A stretch of DNA of 64,000 nt from Lepturacanthus savala (Eukaryota; Chordata; Actinopteri; Scombriformes; Trichiuridae): positions 191,001 to 255,000 of the forward strand of contig CM060464.1 of NCBI GenBank assembly GCA_030544235.1, given 5' to 3'. A program made the position numbers and the translations under genes. This document shows positions 38,400 through 52,400 of this stretch, in pieces. The notes under the pieces were generated by a model. The model was not told where the DNA came from and ran no database searches. It saw only the letters and a list, made by a program, of their open reading frames with translations. Positions within the stretch are counted from its first letter, which is position 1. Every line of letters begins with the position of its first letter.

Positions 38400-41300
38400 T
38401 CACCATCTCATGCTGTTTTACAGGCTCCATCAGTGGAGGCTAAATCCTGGCAGCTGCTTTCTGCTTCTGTCCAAGCTGAGTTTCTCTCCTCTGTCAATTC
38501 TCTGTGTGAGCCTCCTCCTCCTCCTCCTCCTCCTCCTCCTCCTCCTCCTCCTCCACCTCCTCCTCCTCCTCCTCCTCCTCCTCCTCCTCCTCCTCCTCCT
38601 CCTCCACCTCCTCCTCCTCCTCCTCCTCCACCTCCTCCTCCTCCTCCTCCTCCTCCACCTCCTCCACCTCCTCCTCCTCCTCCTCCTCCTCCACCTCCTC
38701 CTCCCTCTCCACCTCCTCCACCTCCTCCTCCTCCTCCTCCCTCTCCTCCTCCTCCTCCCTCTCCTCCTCCTCCTCCTCCTCCACCTCCTCCTCCTCCTCC
38801 ACCTCTGACCACTTTGACATATTGTCCTGGACACCAAGCCGGACCCTTAAAGTCCCGTTAATGTCCAACTTTTTTTTTTTTTTTTTTTACAGCTGTTTGA
38901 GCATCAGCACATTAGAGTTCATACTTATTCAATCATGACAACACAAACAAAAAAAAACAGCCCAACACCAGAAAAACATGCACAGCAATGAGTGAAAAGC
39001 TGCTGATAAAAGCTTGTCCTGTATTATATTATCACCGTTTTCAACTTTGATGGTTACCGACCTCCAGAAAAGCAAAGAAACAACAACAGTAACAATAAAA
39101 GTGCAGCTTTGGGAAACAGTGACCAAACAACCAATCAATTAATCGTTTCTATAATCAATTGATTATTTAAGGAAAATATTTAACTTTTTCATGATATTCT
39201 TATTATTTGAGATGCACCTTTAATGCAAGAAGGTATCACATATGGCTCGAAGCTAGAGCTGCAACTATTAGTCGATTAATCAATTAGTTACTATCACATT
39301 AATCGCCAACTATTTTGATAATTGATTAATCAGTTTGAGTCATTTTTAAGAAAAAATGTCAAAATTCTCTGGTTTAATAATATTTATGTTGGTGTCGTTC
39401 CAGAATAATGAGACAAATCCTTTTTATTCCTTTTATTAAGATTTTTTTGTACCGTAAATTTGCAAAAACCTCAACATTTCACAACATGAGAATTTAGAAG
39501 CTGGATCATAGTAATCAGCTTTATTGATGTTACATATGTTTGTTTTTGCAGGTTCATTATTGAATCTAAAGTGGATCCCAACGGTTCTTTATCATTTTGG
39601 GGATTTTTCCACACGTTACATTTTTAATACGATTTTCACCTTTAGCTTGTGATGAAAATATGAAACGCAGCACATTTCTGTCTCACTGTTTACGTACAGA
39701 ATGGTTTTATTTCCTAATGGCTTCACCATCTGTGAGGGGGATGAATATTAATAATTAATAATGAAGTGGATGATGTCACAGGCCACATGTACCAGCACAG
39801 TTAATCCTGTCTGTTCATCATCAGTCCTCATCCTGCTGTATGTCCTGTATATATCACACAGATCAGACACATTCTCAACACGACAGCGACTGTTTGGGAT
39901 TAGAAATAATGACTGAAGACATTTCAATCATGTTTTAATGTCCATTAATATTTATTTCTAATTCTCTGGTCAGTTATTGAAACTGGAAATTGTTTGGTTC
40001 ATAAAATGATGTCAAATGTGGATCAGTGTCTCATCAAAGCTGAAGATTCAACATAAAATCATCAAAGATCATCAGTTTACTAAGTTTGACTTCTGCTGCT
40101 GAGATGTTGTTCCTTCCTCCAGAGAACCAGGGAAACCCTGAGCCACCACTGTGGGATGCTGGGAGACGCCCTCTACAAGGAGAACGACTTCGCCCTCATC
40201 ATCGACGGGAAGACGCTGAAATACGCTCTGACGTTCGGGGTGCGACAGTATTTCCTGGACCTGGCCTTGTCCTGTAAAGCCGTCATCTGCTGCAGGTGAG
40301 ACTTAAAACGTCTGAGGAGACAGAAGAAGAAGAAATGAAGACGTTAACGTGTTGTTGCTGCAACGATTCCACTTCACATTCAACGTCTCCGCCTGAAAAC
40401 CTTTCAATACGAATACATGATGGAACTAAAGTATTTAAAAGTAGGGGTCCACTTTTCCACCAATATAGTTAGTTGATTTTTAATATTTTTCCTTTATATT
40501 AGATTTACACAGACGATAATAACTGGACAAAATCAACCTTCAATCAGAAATCTGATCCAAAAAGTCATTTCTACCATGTTGAATATTAGTGAATTGGAAC
40601 CAGTGTTGACTTTAAATTTCATTTATTTATTTAAAAGGACAATGCACATTAAATAACATAACATTACAATATAAAGTATTATATTGTTATTATTATTGTG
40701 TAAAGAATGACAGGATATTTTAAATGAATGACGCTTTATTATTGAAGAAGGAGAAAACAATGATTAAATAAGCAGATCTTCTTTCAGACCTAATATGTTT
40801 GAGCATTTAATTTTGTTGCTTCTTTGAAATTAAAGCTTCATTCGTATATTCAGTGTTAGACAAAGTTTAAGCTGCAGTGGTTTATTGAACCATATAATAA
40901 AACATAATCCAAACTACAGTAGAAGCAGATATTATCCAACAAATACAGATAAGACAGAGGCCAATGAAGAACATAATCTAATTAAATGATATCATACAGT
41001 TCACTTATTGGATGCATGTTTTAATCTGTCTATGGTTGAACTACAACGTTTTACTCTGCTTTAATAAAATAAAATCTTTGAACATTTTGACGACACAAAA
41101 GCGATATATTAAAAAACATTCACAGAAGAAAAGTAGAAGAAACTGTTCCATGTCCGAACCCTGACAGGATGTATGTAGTTAACATATAACGAGTAAGAAG
41201 TGCAGAAGTCTGTGGTTTATGACACAGCATCAGTGTTGGTTCATCTGTTTTCATGTCTTCAGCCTATTTAGACGTTTGATGGGTTCACAAACAAGTAAAG

Positions 41301-42045
41301 GCAGAAAATTCCTCACAAATTATGAGACAGTATCTTCACAAAATCACAAAAAAACTAAAAACGTTCTTGTTGAGAATTTAAACACGCTCAGGTTAGATTC
41401 CAGTCGTCTGTATCATCATCTCTTTATGCAGGAAGTGGTTTGGGTCTTTTTTTGTCATAAAGCTCCTGGAATCATTTAAACCCGTGACTTCGACCGCATC
41501 AATAACAGGAAGTACTTAAGTCGTCAAGCAGCCGTGAAGGTTTCTGTGACCACGACTCAACAGAACAACTTCAGGTGCGACACCATGACTCAGCGCAATT
41601 ACGTCAAAAAGCCGTGTTCATATTTTCCCCGTCGGCCTCGTGCTCTGCAGCCGCTGAGGAACCCGGAGATGAATGAGGCCTCTTCACGTCCCGTAGAACA
41701 TAAACATTAACAGCTTCTCAACCGTCATCTCCTGAGACTGCGAGGCCTCGCTGCCCTCAAAACCTCTGCTGGAGAAATAAAAAGGGGAAGGAAAGGAAAA
41801 AGGAAGCCGGTGTGTGGGAAGGAACGGGCGTGACCCTCGTCCAGGAGGGTCGGCGTCTGAATCCCAACATCTCAACACCTTCCACGGACGACATGCGATC
41901 CTCCACGTTCCCCCTCATCAAACACTCACAGACAAGGACTCAGCTCGGCCCTGGAGGTGCTCACTTCCCCTTTTCTACACCTGGACACCTGCTGAAGTCT
42001 GCAAGAAACCTTATGCAGCAGAAAGCTGTTTATTCTGAGGGTGTT

Positions 42046-42103
<58 letters not shown>

Positions 42104-42113
42104 GCTGCTGTTG

Positions 42114-42166
<53 letters not shown>

Positions 42167-42401
42167 ACTGCTGCTGCTGCTGTTACTGCTGCTGCTGTTA
42201 CTGCTGCTGTTACTGCTGCTGTTACTGCTGCTGCTGTTACTGCTGCTGCTGCTGTTACTGCTGCTGTTACTGCTGCTGCTGCTGTTACTGCTGCTGCTGC
42301 TGCTGCTGTTACTGCTGCTGCTGCTGTTACTGCTGCTGCTGTTACTGCTGCTGTTACTGCTGCTGCTGCTGCTGTTACTGCTGCTGCTGCTGCTGCTGTT
42401 A

Positions 42402-42433
<32 letters not shown>

Positions 42434-42560
42434 GTTACTGCTGCTGCTGCTGCTGCTGTTACTGCTGCTGTTACTGCTGCTACTGCTGCTGCTGCTACTG
42501 CTGCTGCTGCTACTGCTGCTGCTGCTGCTGTTACTGCTGCTGCTGCTGTTACTGCTGCTG

Positions 42561-42598
<38 letters not shown>

Positions 42599-42719
42599 AC
42601 TGCTGCTGTTACTGCTGCTGCTGCTGCTGCTGTTACTGCTGCTGCTGTTGCTGTTACTGCTGCTGCTGCTGTTGCTGTTACTGCTGCTGCTGCTGTTACT
42701 GCTGCTGTTACTGCTGCTG

Positions 42720-42756
<37 letters not shown>

Positions 42757-45350
42757 TGTTACTGCTGCTGCTGCTGCTGGTGTTACTGCTGCTGCTGCTA
42801 CTGCTGCTGTTACTGCTGCTGCTGCTGCTGCTGAACAGCTTAGTTTGGGTCCAACTGCTGATTTCAACACTTTCTTTGTGAGTGAATGTTGTTTTATGCA
42901 CGACTCACCTCTGCTGCCCAGGAACTCGGGGGAAAAGTAGGAAACGTGATATCCTGGAAGATTCTGGATGTTCTTTTATATAATTAATGTTAATAATGTT
43001 CTTTTTATATAATATAAGACGTATTCCACGTCTACTGTCCCATTATACAACATGAGGTGTCAAACACGTGGCCCGAGGGCCAGAACTGGCCCGCTAAAGG
43101 GTCGAATCTGGGTCACTGTATAAAAATGAGACAAAAATGTTCCAGTTCCTGTTTCTTCATGTTTGAAGTCAATGAGAATCTTTCAGGGCTCAAAGGATAA
43201 AATATTTATAGTTTTGATTTGTGAATTAATTCATAATTAATTAATTAAAACACAACCCAAAGATCATCAGTTTACTATTATAGAGACTAAAGAAATGAAC
43301 ATTAAGCCTCTGAATTTGACTCTTTTTACTTTTATTGTTCTTAATGTTCATACATTAAGTTTTTAGAAGTTAAAATATTCATGTTGCTCGAACCTGAGAT
43401 TAAACATCTGCATAACAAAGATAAGCAATTGATTTCATTATTATTATTACTCAAATACATTAAGCAATTATCAAAATTCTTTGAGATCAATGTAATCAAT
43501 TAATCGACTAATTGATCTAATAAAGTAAAATGTGCTCGATGGTTTGAATCTGGTTGTGCAACTTTATTATTAAATGGGTCAAAAACAACAAAAACAGTTT
43601 CTCACACAATCAGATTTTTTCCTCATGTTTCTGTTTCTGTTTTGCAAATTGAAGGTTAATTAACTGGGTTCATCTTGTATTTGTTTTTGAAGGTAAAAGA
43701 TCAAATTGTTCCGTCTGTGGCTCATGAACTAAACTCCACAGCTTTAACTGCATTTTTAACACAGTTCATAGTGATTCACACAGTTTCCTGTGCTGTTTCA
43801 GGGTTTCTCCTCTCCAGAAGTCGGAGGTGGTGGAGATGGTGAAGAAGCAGGTGAAGGTGATCACGCTGGCCATCGGTGACGGTGCTAACGACGTGGGGAT
43901 GATCCAGACGGCTCATGTTGGCGTCGGAATCTCAGGCAACGAAGGTCTGCAGGCGGCAAACTCCTCTGACTACTCTATCGCTCAGGTGAGCAGCTCTGAC
44001 TCATGAGCAGGTGGAAGCCAATGAAAATGCTGCAGGAAGTGTTGCTAATGCTAATGCTAATGCTACGTTAAGAAAAGAGTTCCTTCAGAGTATAAACAGC
44101 TTGGAATTTGTTAAAATCTGTCCACTAAAGGCTTCAAAAACAGCATGTTGGTGTTAATGTTGGTGTTAATGTTGGTGTTAATGTTGGTTTTAGTCTTAAT
44201 GTTAATGTTGGTTTTAGTCTTAATGTTAATGTTGGTTTTAGTCTTAATGTTGGTTTTAGTCTTAATGTTGGTTTTAGTCTTAATGTTGGTGTTAGTCTTA
44301 ATGTTGGTTTTAGTCTTAATGTTGGTGTTAGTCTTAATGTTGGTTTTAGTCTTAATGTTGGTTTTAGTCTTAATGTTGGTTTTAGTCTTAATGTTAATGT
44401 TGGTTTTAGTCTTAATGTTAATGTTGGTTTTAGTCTTAATGTTAATGTTGGTTTTAGTCTTAATGTTGGTTTTAGTCTTAATGTTGGTTTTAGTCTTAAT
44501 GTTAATGTTGGTTTTAGTCTTAATGTTGGTTTTAGTCTTAATGTTAATGTTGGTTTTAGTCTTAATGTTGGTTTTAGTCTTAATGTTAATGTTGGTTTTA
44601 GTCTTAATGTTGGTTTTAGTCTTAATGTTGGTTTTAGTCTTAATGTTAATGTTGGTTTTAGTCTTAATGTTGGTTTTAGTCTTAATGTTAATGTTGGTTT
44701 TAGTCTTAATGTTAATGTTGGTTTTAGTCTTAATGTTAATGTTGGTTTTAGTCTTAATGTTAATGTTGGTTTTAGTCTTAATGTTGGTTTTAGTCTTAAT
44801 GTTAATGTTGGTTTTGTTCTTTTTTATTTAGTCGACAGAAAGTCCTGGTATTTATATCGACTTTTAGTCGACTAAAATCCAAAGTATTTAGTTTTAGTCG
44901 ACTAAAATCCAAAGTATTTAGTTTTAATCGACTAAAATCCAAAATATTTTAGTCTAGTTTTTGTCATTTAGTCACATGATGTTGTTTTCTTATTGTTTTT
45001 ATCTTGTTTTCATGAATTAAAAACATTATTGATGAATATATTTGTCTCTTCTGACAGAAAATGAACACTGCTTTGAGTTGCTGTCCTTAAAATAAGAAAT
45101 GAAATCCTTTAAAATAGGATTTAACATCCAAAATCCTTCACTTACATTCAGTTTGTAACCTGAGAAAACACTTGGGTCCTATTAGATGATTCACATCAGG
45201 AGCTTTTAAAATAAATCCAGCTCCTAGATTTTTATAGTTTTTACACAATAGTGATGAAGATGAAGGACTCGAGGCTGCGTTCACACAGGATCAGAATCTG
45301 CAGCAACAACAACAGCAACAACACACACACACACATATATACACACAAAA

Positions 45351-45381
<31 letters not shown>

Positions 45382-48300
45382 TACACACAAAAACACACAC
45401 ACACACACACACACATACACTGGCCATCATGTGGCAGGAAGTTGAAACAGAACTTGTTGTAGAAATTCAACCTGACGTAATCACAGAGGAGAAGATGATT
45501 GTCCTGCTGAGGTTAAAGGTCATTCTAGGCTTCATGACTCTGGTGAATGAATGAAGGGAAATGAAATTTATTTTTATTATGAATGAAGACAATGAATCTC
45601 ACACAAATGCTGAACTATCACTGAAAAACCAGTGAAAATATCAACTCATCCAAAATGAAGTAGATTCATCTGGCAGATCATTTATCTCATTTCAAGATTT
45701 CTGTCTTGATTTTACTCAATTTAATCTGTTTTTTGAGAAAATGTTCTTTGAGAAAATCTTTTTTTTTTTTTTAAACGAGACCAAATTAACCTTAAAAAAC
45801 ATGATTATTACTAAATTATCTGCTGGAATAAGCAGTTAAGCAATGATTCTACTCAATATTGGAATAATTGTACCCAAAATAAGACATTTGATCTTTTTTA
45901 ATGTAATGGTTTGAGTTTTCTACTGAATAATTTAACAACTTTATGTTAAGTAAACTGTAAAATATAGAGGATTCAGAATAGTTTAATAATCCAGATGAGA
46001 AATCCAGTTAAATCTTTAAAATGTGAGTCTTTCTGTCCATGAAGCTACTGACAAAGACTTTTATAAAGTATTTTATATAAACTCCTCCAGTTCAGTTCAG
46101 ACAAATGGATTCCTGCTGATGTGAGGTGTGAGTGAGTCGATATTTTATCTGCGTTTCAAAATAAAACGCTTGAAAAAACCCAGCTCGATCATATTTGTGT
46201 GTTATTTTCTGTGGTTTCACAGCTTCCAGCCCAACATTGTTCCCTTATTCAGCCTCTGCATCAGTTTTACTGACTCCTGCTGTATTTTCACTGGCAGCAA
46301 ACACAGAACATTCCTCCATAAGTGAATTATTCATTGTGTATAATCTGTTGACTACAACAGTATGTTTACTTTAGTGATTTCATGGAATAATTATATATTT
46401 CACCAAATATTAAAATGGATCAGTCAATTGTTGTTTATTTCCTATTGATTGAATTGAGTCATTAACTGTTAGTCTGTTAGTCATTAACTGATCAAAAGAA
46501 GATTAATCAGCATCTTTTAATGATTAAATAATTATTTCAGATATTTAACCCGTTTTGGCCTATGACAAAAAAAATTAAATGTTTTTTTTCATGATAATAA
46601 ACAACTTTTTCATTTTAAGTAAAAAAATTAAGTTTCCAAATGCCTACAAGTATTTTATTTTTTATTCAGTTTAATATGATTTTTAATTATGATTTTCAAC
46701 CCTGACATGTATATATATATATGTATATGTATATGTATATATATATATATATGTATGTATAAACCTGTTTAGAAGCTGTTTCCAGCTCCTTAAACATGAT
46801 AAACTTCGTCTCAACAGCATCTTTTGGACTGATGAGAATGTTCCTGTCGTCTTGTAGGAAGAATTGTTGCTTTATTATATTTTTGGGTAGTTTCCAGTTA
46901 TATTAATGAATAATTAAGCATTAGCTTTTAATTTTATGTATTTTTTCAGTGCATCCTCCTGTTTTGCTGCTCAGACTTTCGTGTAATTTCTTCGAAGTCA
47001 CATTACAGCAGTTGTCAGCTCCTCTATTGTCTCTTCAAGTGTAATTCGTGTTAGCGATAGCTCAGCGCTTTGTTCCCAGCAACAAAAGCTGCTCATGTCT
47101 TCCAGGTCTGTAGCTGATGATGCGGAGCGGTAACACCTGTAGAACAGGACCTCGCTGACACCCGACTCCCAACACCACCATACACAAAACAGATTCCGGC
47201 CAAGTGCTACTTAAACACTTAGGTCTGAAACCGCGTGGATACGTGATAGTTAAGCAGCAACAAAAGCCCAGAGTCGTGTTCCTGCACAGCAGGCGGCTCA
47301 GCGTGTTCCAGCCACAGGGCCGGAGAGACGATGGGAAACCTGCAACTCTCACCGTGCAATTACCACCGAGAGTCCCGGATTTGTCTTAAGTGCCCCCTTC
47401 AGTCCACATGACACAGAAAGTATATTTCTTTCAAAAGACAAGTGGCCTCTTATGATCCGTTTAGCTTGTGTCTCAGCTTCAAATTAAATTAGGCTTCCAG
47501 ACGTCCACTGCTGTTTTCCCCGTGTCGCTACGTTAGCTGTAATTTGCTGACTGGAAACTGCAATCAATCCTGGGAACTTGATTTATATTAATGGTCCAAA
47601 GAATCGGAGACGGTCTCCTGGCTGTGGAGGGTTATTAGGCAGCGAGGTTCCTAACCCGCGGCTCCGGGACCAGGACCGGCCCACCAAAAGGGTCAAACCC
47701 GGCCCCTGGATGACTTGGACTCAGTTTGGGATTTTCTAGGAAAAAATAATAGACCAGTTTCTGTTTCTACACAGAAACACAGTGTTAACGTTGTCAGACA
47801 AGGCGAGAAATAAATCACTGCTGTAGTAGTAGAAGTAGTAGTAGTAGTAGTAGTACTAGTAGTAGTAGTACTAGTAGTAGTAGTAGTACTAGTAGTAGTA
47901 CTAGTAGTAGTACTAGTAGTAGTAGTAGTAGTACTACTACTAGTACTAGTACTACTACTACTACTACTACTACTACTAGTACTAGTACTAGTAGTAGTAT
48001 TAGTCGTAGTAGAAGAAGCAGTGAAAAGTCAGAGCAAAAACTCTTCATCTTCTTTTCCTTTGGTTCAGACAGAAGATGAAATAAGTGAAGCTGCAGAAAC
48101 GTTGGACATTGTCCACATGGACACACTCATCACTTTATACTGAAACATCAGGATTTAGAACATCACAATCACATGTACTCAGTGGTTATAAAAACGATGA
48201 ATCCATCAGTGGTTTGGTTCATAAAATGGTGTAAAATGTCGCCCAAAGCTGAAGATTCAACCTAAAATGTCTTTTTTTGTCCAAAGATCATCAGTTTATT

Positions 48301-49359
48301 ATTATAGAGACTAAAGAAACCAGGAAATAATCAGAGAAGAGAAGCTGGAACCAGAGAATTTAGACGTTTTCTTCTTGGCAACTAATTGAATAATCGACTC
48401 ATTGCAGGTCTAAAATACAGAATTCTAGACTTTTGATTTTTTTAATCAAATTCTAAAAAACTACTTTTATTTGATTTGACTGTTTCTATCTTCCCTGTGA
48501 CAGAATTTGGACATGTTCTTCTTAAAATGACTCAAATCGATTATTAAAATAGCTGCTGACTAATCGATTAATCAATTAACGACCCAAAAAATGTGCCGCT
48601 TAATTTCAACAAACCTTTTTGAGAACGTTTCCTTTTCTGGGCTGAACAGAGGATCCGGCATCGTGTTTTCTGTGGTCGCATGTTGCGTTCAGTCGTTTAC
48701 TGGCAATCACAGATGAAAGTCCTGCTCCAGCAGAATCACATGTATCAGCTGGAAGTCTCTGTGTAATTGTGAGTTCACCACAGGCCTCGTACAGTCAGGG
48801 AATTATAAAACTATTAAACCTCCACAGACCGATTTCCCCCCAAATGAATTCCTTCATGTGCAGCAACTCAAAGCTTTGTCCAGAAAATTTCTGGAACGCT
48901 TTAATGAGTGATTCTGGCCACGATGCCTCATTACTCCTTTATCTCTCCGCTTGGGAAATAACAAAAAAGCCTTTTTCTGCTTTTCTTTAATCCAGATACT
49001 TCTGATCTGTGATTGTGAAGAACCATTAGACAGACGTCTGCTGTTCATTTATTTTGGCGTTTTCACTCCATTTAACTTCTCTCCCACGCAGTTCAAATAC
49101 CTGAAGAATCTGCTGCTGGTCCACGGAGCCTGGAATTACAACCGCGTGGCCAAGTGCATCCTGTACTGCTTCTACAAGAACATCGTCCTGTACATCATCG
49201 AGGTAACCAGATCTGGAAAGAAAAAAGCAAAAAAAAGGTTTTTTTCCACACATCGTGATTAGGTAAAGGCAAAGATTCCTCGTTAGAGTTTTTCCATGTT
49301 TGTGTTTCTAACCTTGACTGGTGCCTCACATCAGCCGCCAGATGCTGCAGCTCCTCCAA

Positions 49360-49448
<89 letters not shown>

Positions 49449-52400
49449 CAATGGAGGGAATATTAAATTAACTGCCTTTAAGACATTAGGGTTGATATCA
49501 ACCCATTTAAGCCTATGAGTCATTAGATCAATACTAACATTCAAAAGTTTGGGATCAGAAATTTACTTATTTTTGAAAGAAACGTTTTTTTTTGATAAAT
49601 CGTTGAAACCGATGATGGTTGATGAAACCGTTAAACCAATTACAAATCCACTCTATGTTCTAGCTGCAGATGTCTGGTTGTTGCTGCATCAATACCTACA
49701 TAGGTGTGTAGAGGCCCATTTATAATATCTACATAGGTGTATAGAGGCCCCATTTATAATACCTACATAGGTGTGTAGAGGCCCATTTATAATACCTACA
49801 TAGGTGTATAGAGGCCCCATTTATAATATCTACATAGGTGTATAGAGGCCCCATTTATAATATCTACATAGGTGTATAGAGGCCCCATTTATAATACCTA
49901 CATAGGTGTATAGAGGCCCATTTATAATATCTACATAGGTGTATAGAGGCCCCATTTATAATACCTACATAGGTGTATAGAGGCCCATTTATAATATCTA
50001 CATAGGTGTATAGAGGCCCATTTATAATACCTACATAGGTGTATAGAGGCCCATTTATAATACCTACATAGGTGTATAGAGGCCCCATTTATAATATCTA
50101 CATAGGTGTATAGAGGCCCATTTATAATACCTACATAGGTGTATAGAGGCCCCATTTATAATACCTACATAGGTGTATAGAGGCCCCATTTATAATACCT
50201 ACATAGGTGTATAGAGGCCCATTTATAATACCTACATAGGTGTATAGAGGCCCCATTTATAATATCTACATAGGTGTATAGAGGCCCATTTATAATACCT
50301 ACATAGGTGTATAGAGGCCCCATTTATAATATCTACATAGGTGTATAGAGGCCCATTTATAATACCTACATAGGTGTATAGAGGCCCATTTATAATACCT
50401 ACATAGGTGTATAGAGGCCCCATTTATAATATCTACATAGGTGTATAGAGGCCCATTTATAATACCTACATAGGTGTATAGAGGCCCATTTATAATATCT
50501 ACATAGGTGTATAGAGGCCCCATTTATAATATCTACATAGGTGTATAGAGGCCCCATTTATAATACCTACATAGGTGTATAGAGGCCCCATTTCCAGCAA
50601 TTCCTGCAGCTCTTTAGTAAATGAATGTTTTCTTTGTTTTATTTTCATGTGGAATCTTGGTTTTCACTGTTTAGCTGCTTTTTGTGTCTTCTGATATTTT
50701 AAATCAAATCAAACTTTATTTATAAAGCAACATGCAGCACAAAGTCCTTTTAATAGACCTTAGACCAATTAATGAATGAATTGACATGAGATAATTGTAA
50801 TTATTTGTTTGTGGCTGCTTTACCACATGTTATATATGTTATATAGGATGATCGTTTCTCAGGAATCCTTCATTTCTCCAGTAGTTTGTCTTTCACACCA
50901 CACAGCTTCATTTAACGTAACAAAGAAATAGGAGAAAACAAAGAGAAGTATATATATTATATTATATATGGGAACAGATGGTCTGAATCATTTACATCTT
51001 TTTACTGGGACCATGTAGAAAGTGCCACGGTTCACGGTGGCAGGAAAGAATCAGCAGCACATAACCTGTCACAGAAATATGAGCCCTTTAAAATTATCTT
51101 TTGTTCATCTTCTTTCTGTGACCTTTGACCTCCCGGCCCCTTTTTCATCCTCATTCCTCTTTATGTGCTGTGGAAAATCAGCAGACTACCTTTAACATTC
51201 CAGCATGTCTGCTCCTGGAGAGGAGTCGTCTTCTTCTTCTTCTTCTTCTTCTTCTTCTTCTTCTTCTTCTTCTTCTTCTTCTACTTCTTCTTCTTCTTCT
51301 TCTCTTCTTCTTCTTCTTCTTCTTCTTCTACTTCTTCTTCTTCTTTCTTCTTCTTCTCTTCTTCTTCTTCTCTTCTTCTTCTTCTTCATCTTCTCTTCTT
51401 CTTCTTCTTCTTCCTCTTTCTTCTTCCTCTTTCTTCTTCTTCTTTCTTCTTCTTTCTTCTTCTTCTTCTTCTTTCTTCTTCTTCTTCTTCCTCTTTCTTC
51501 TTCTTCTTCTTCTCTTCTTCTCTTCTTCTTCTTCTTCATCTTCTTCTCCTTCTTCTTCTTCTTCTTCTTCTTCTTCTCAGCCTTTAACAGCAGTTATAGG
51601 TAATAAGTGTTTGATCCTGATGTATTTTCCAAGATAAAATTCAGTTTCAGCTGATTGAATTTTCTGGACGTATGATGTTTAATCTGTGGATAAATGTGGA
51701 GTTTCTTTCATTTTCATCCCTTTGATTTTAAAATAGTGGCACCGTACAAATCCACATGCATCATTCCAACTCTGCACTTTTTACTGTGAATTTTAAATGG
51801 ATCGCATCAAAAACAACTGTCAAAGTTCCTCCCAGTGTTTGTCTGTTATCCAGTGGAATATTTCAACAGAGAATCCACAGGGAAACGTCCCGTTTCTGCA
51901 GAAATGTCACAACATCAGTGTTTCTGGTTCTTTTCCTACTTTTATTTGCACTTCATTCATCAATTAACCTGTTAAACTCCAAGGTTCCTAATTAGGGAAC
52001 CATGAGATCTACAGAAGCTAAAAACATAAACTCAGCTTTAATTATGTGGCACAGCAATAAACTTAAACACTAAGAATATTAATAATATTATAATATATTA
52101 ACAATCAATATAGTATCAATACAGTTCATTAAAATACAGTTTAAAAACAGTTAAAATGAAATAAGATTAAAAATCAAATAATTACAAATTATAATAATAA
52201 TAATTATAATTATTAAAAATTAAAACCTAGTTTTGAACAAGAACAAAGTTATACAATTTAAAAGCAGTTGATTGAAAATTAACGTCATATATCAACTTTA
52301 AATCCTATTTGACTGAAGCCTAAAACAGAGACGACTAAATCCACATAGGACATTATAATAATACTATAATATATATCATATAATATTACTATCAAATTCG

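Noticed and set aside
38275..38868. Poly-Pro, poly-Leu, poly-Gly and poly-Glu frames
   Set aside because: All from the TCC triplet array.
41812..42940. Long poly-Cys, poly-Ala, poly-Leu and poly-Ser frames
   Set aside because: All from the CTG triplet array; the region is intron between two firmly placed exons.
44145..44831. 228-residue Met-Leu-Val frame resembling a membrane protein
   Set aside because: 18-bp and 24-bp minisatellite units keep the frame open; hydrophobicity is a by-product of T-rich codons.
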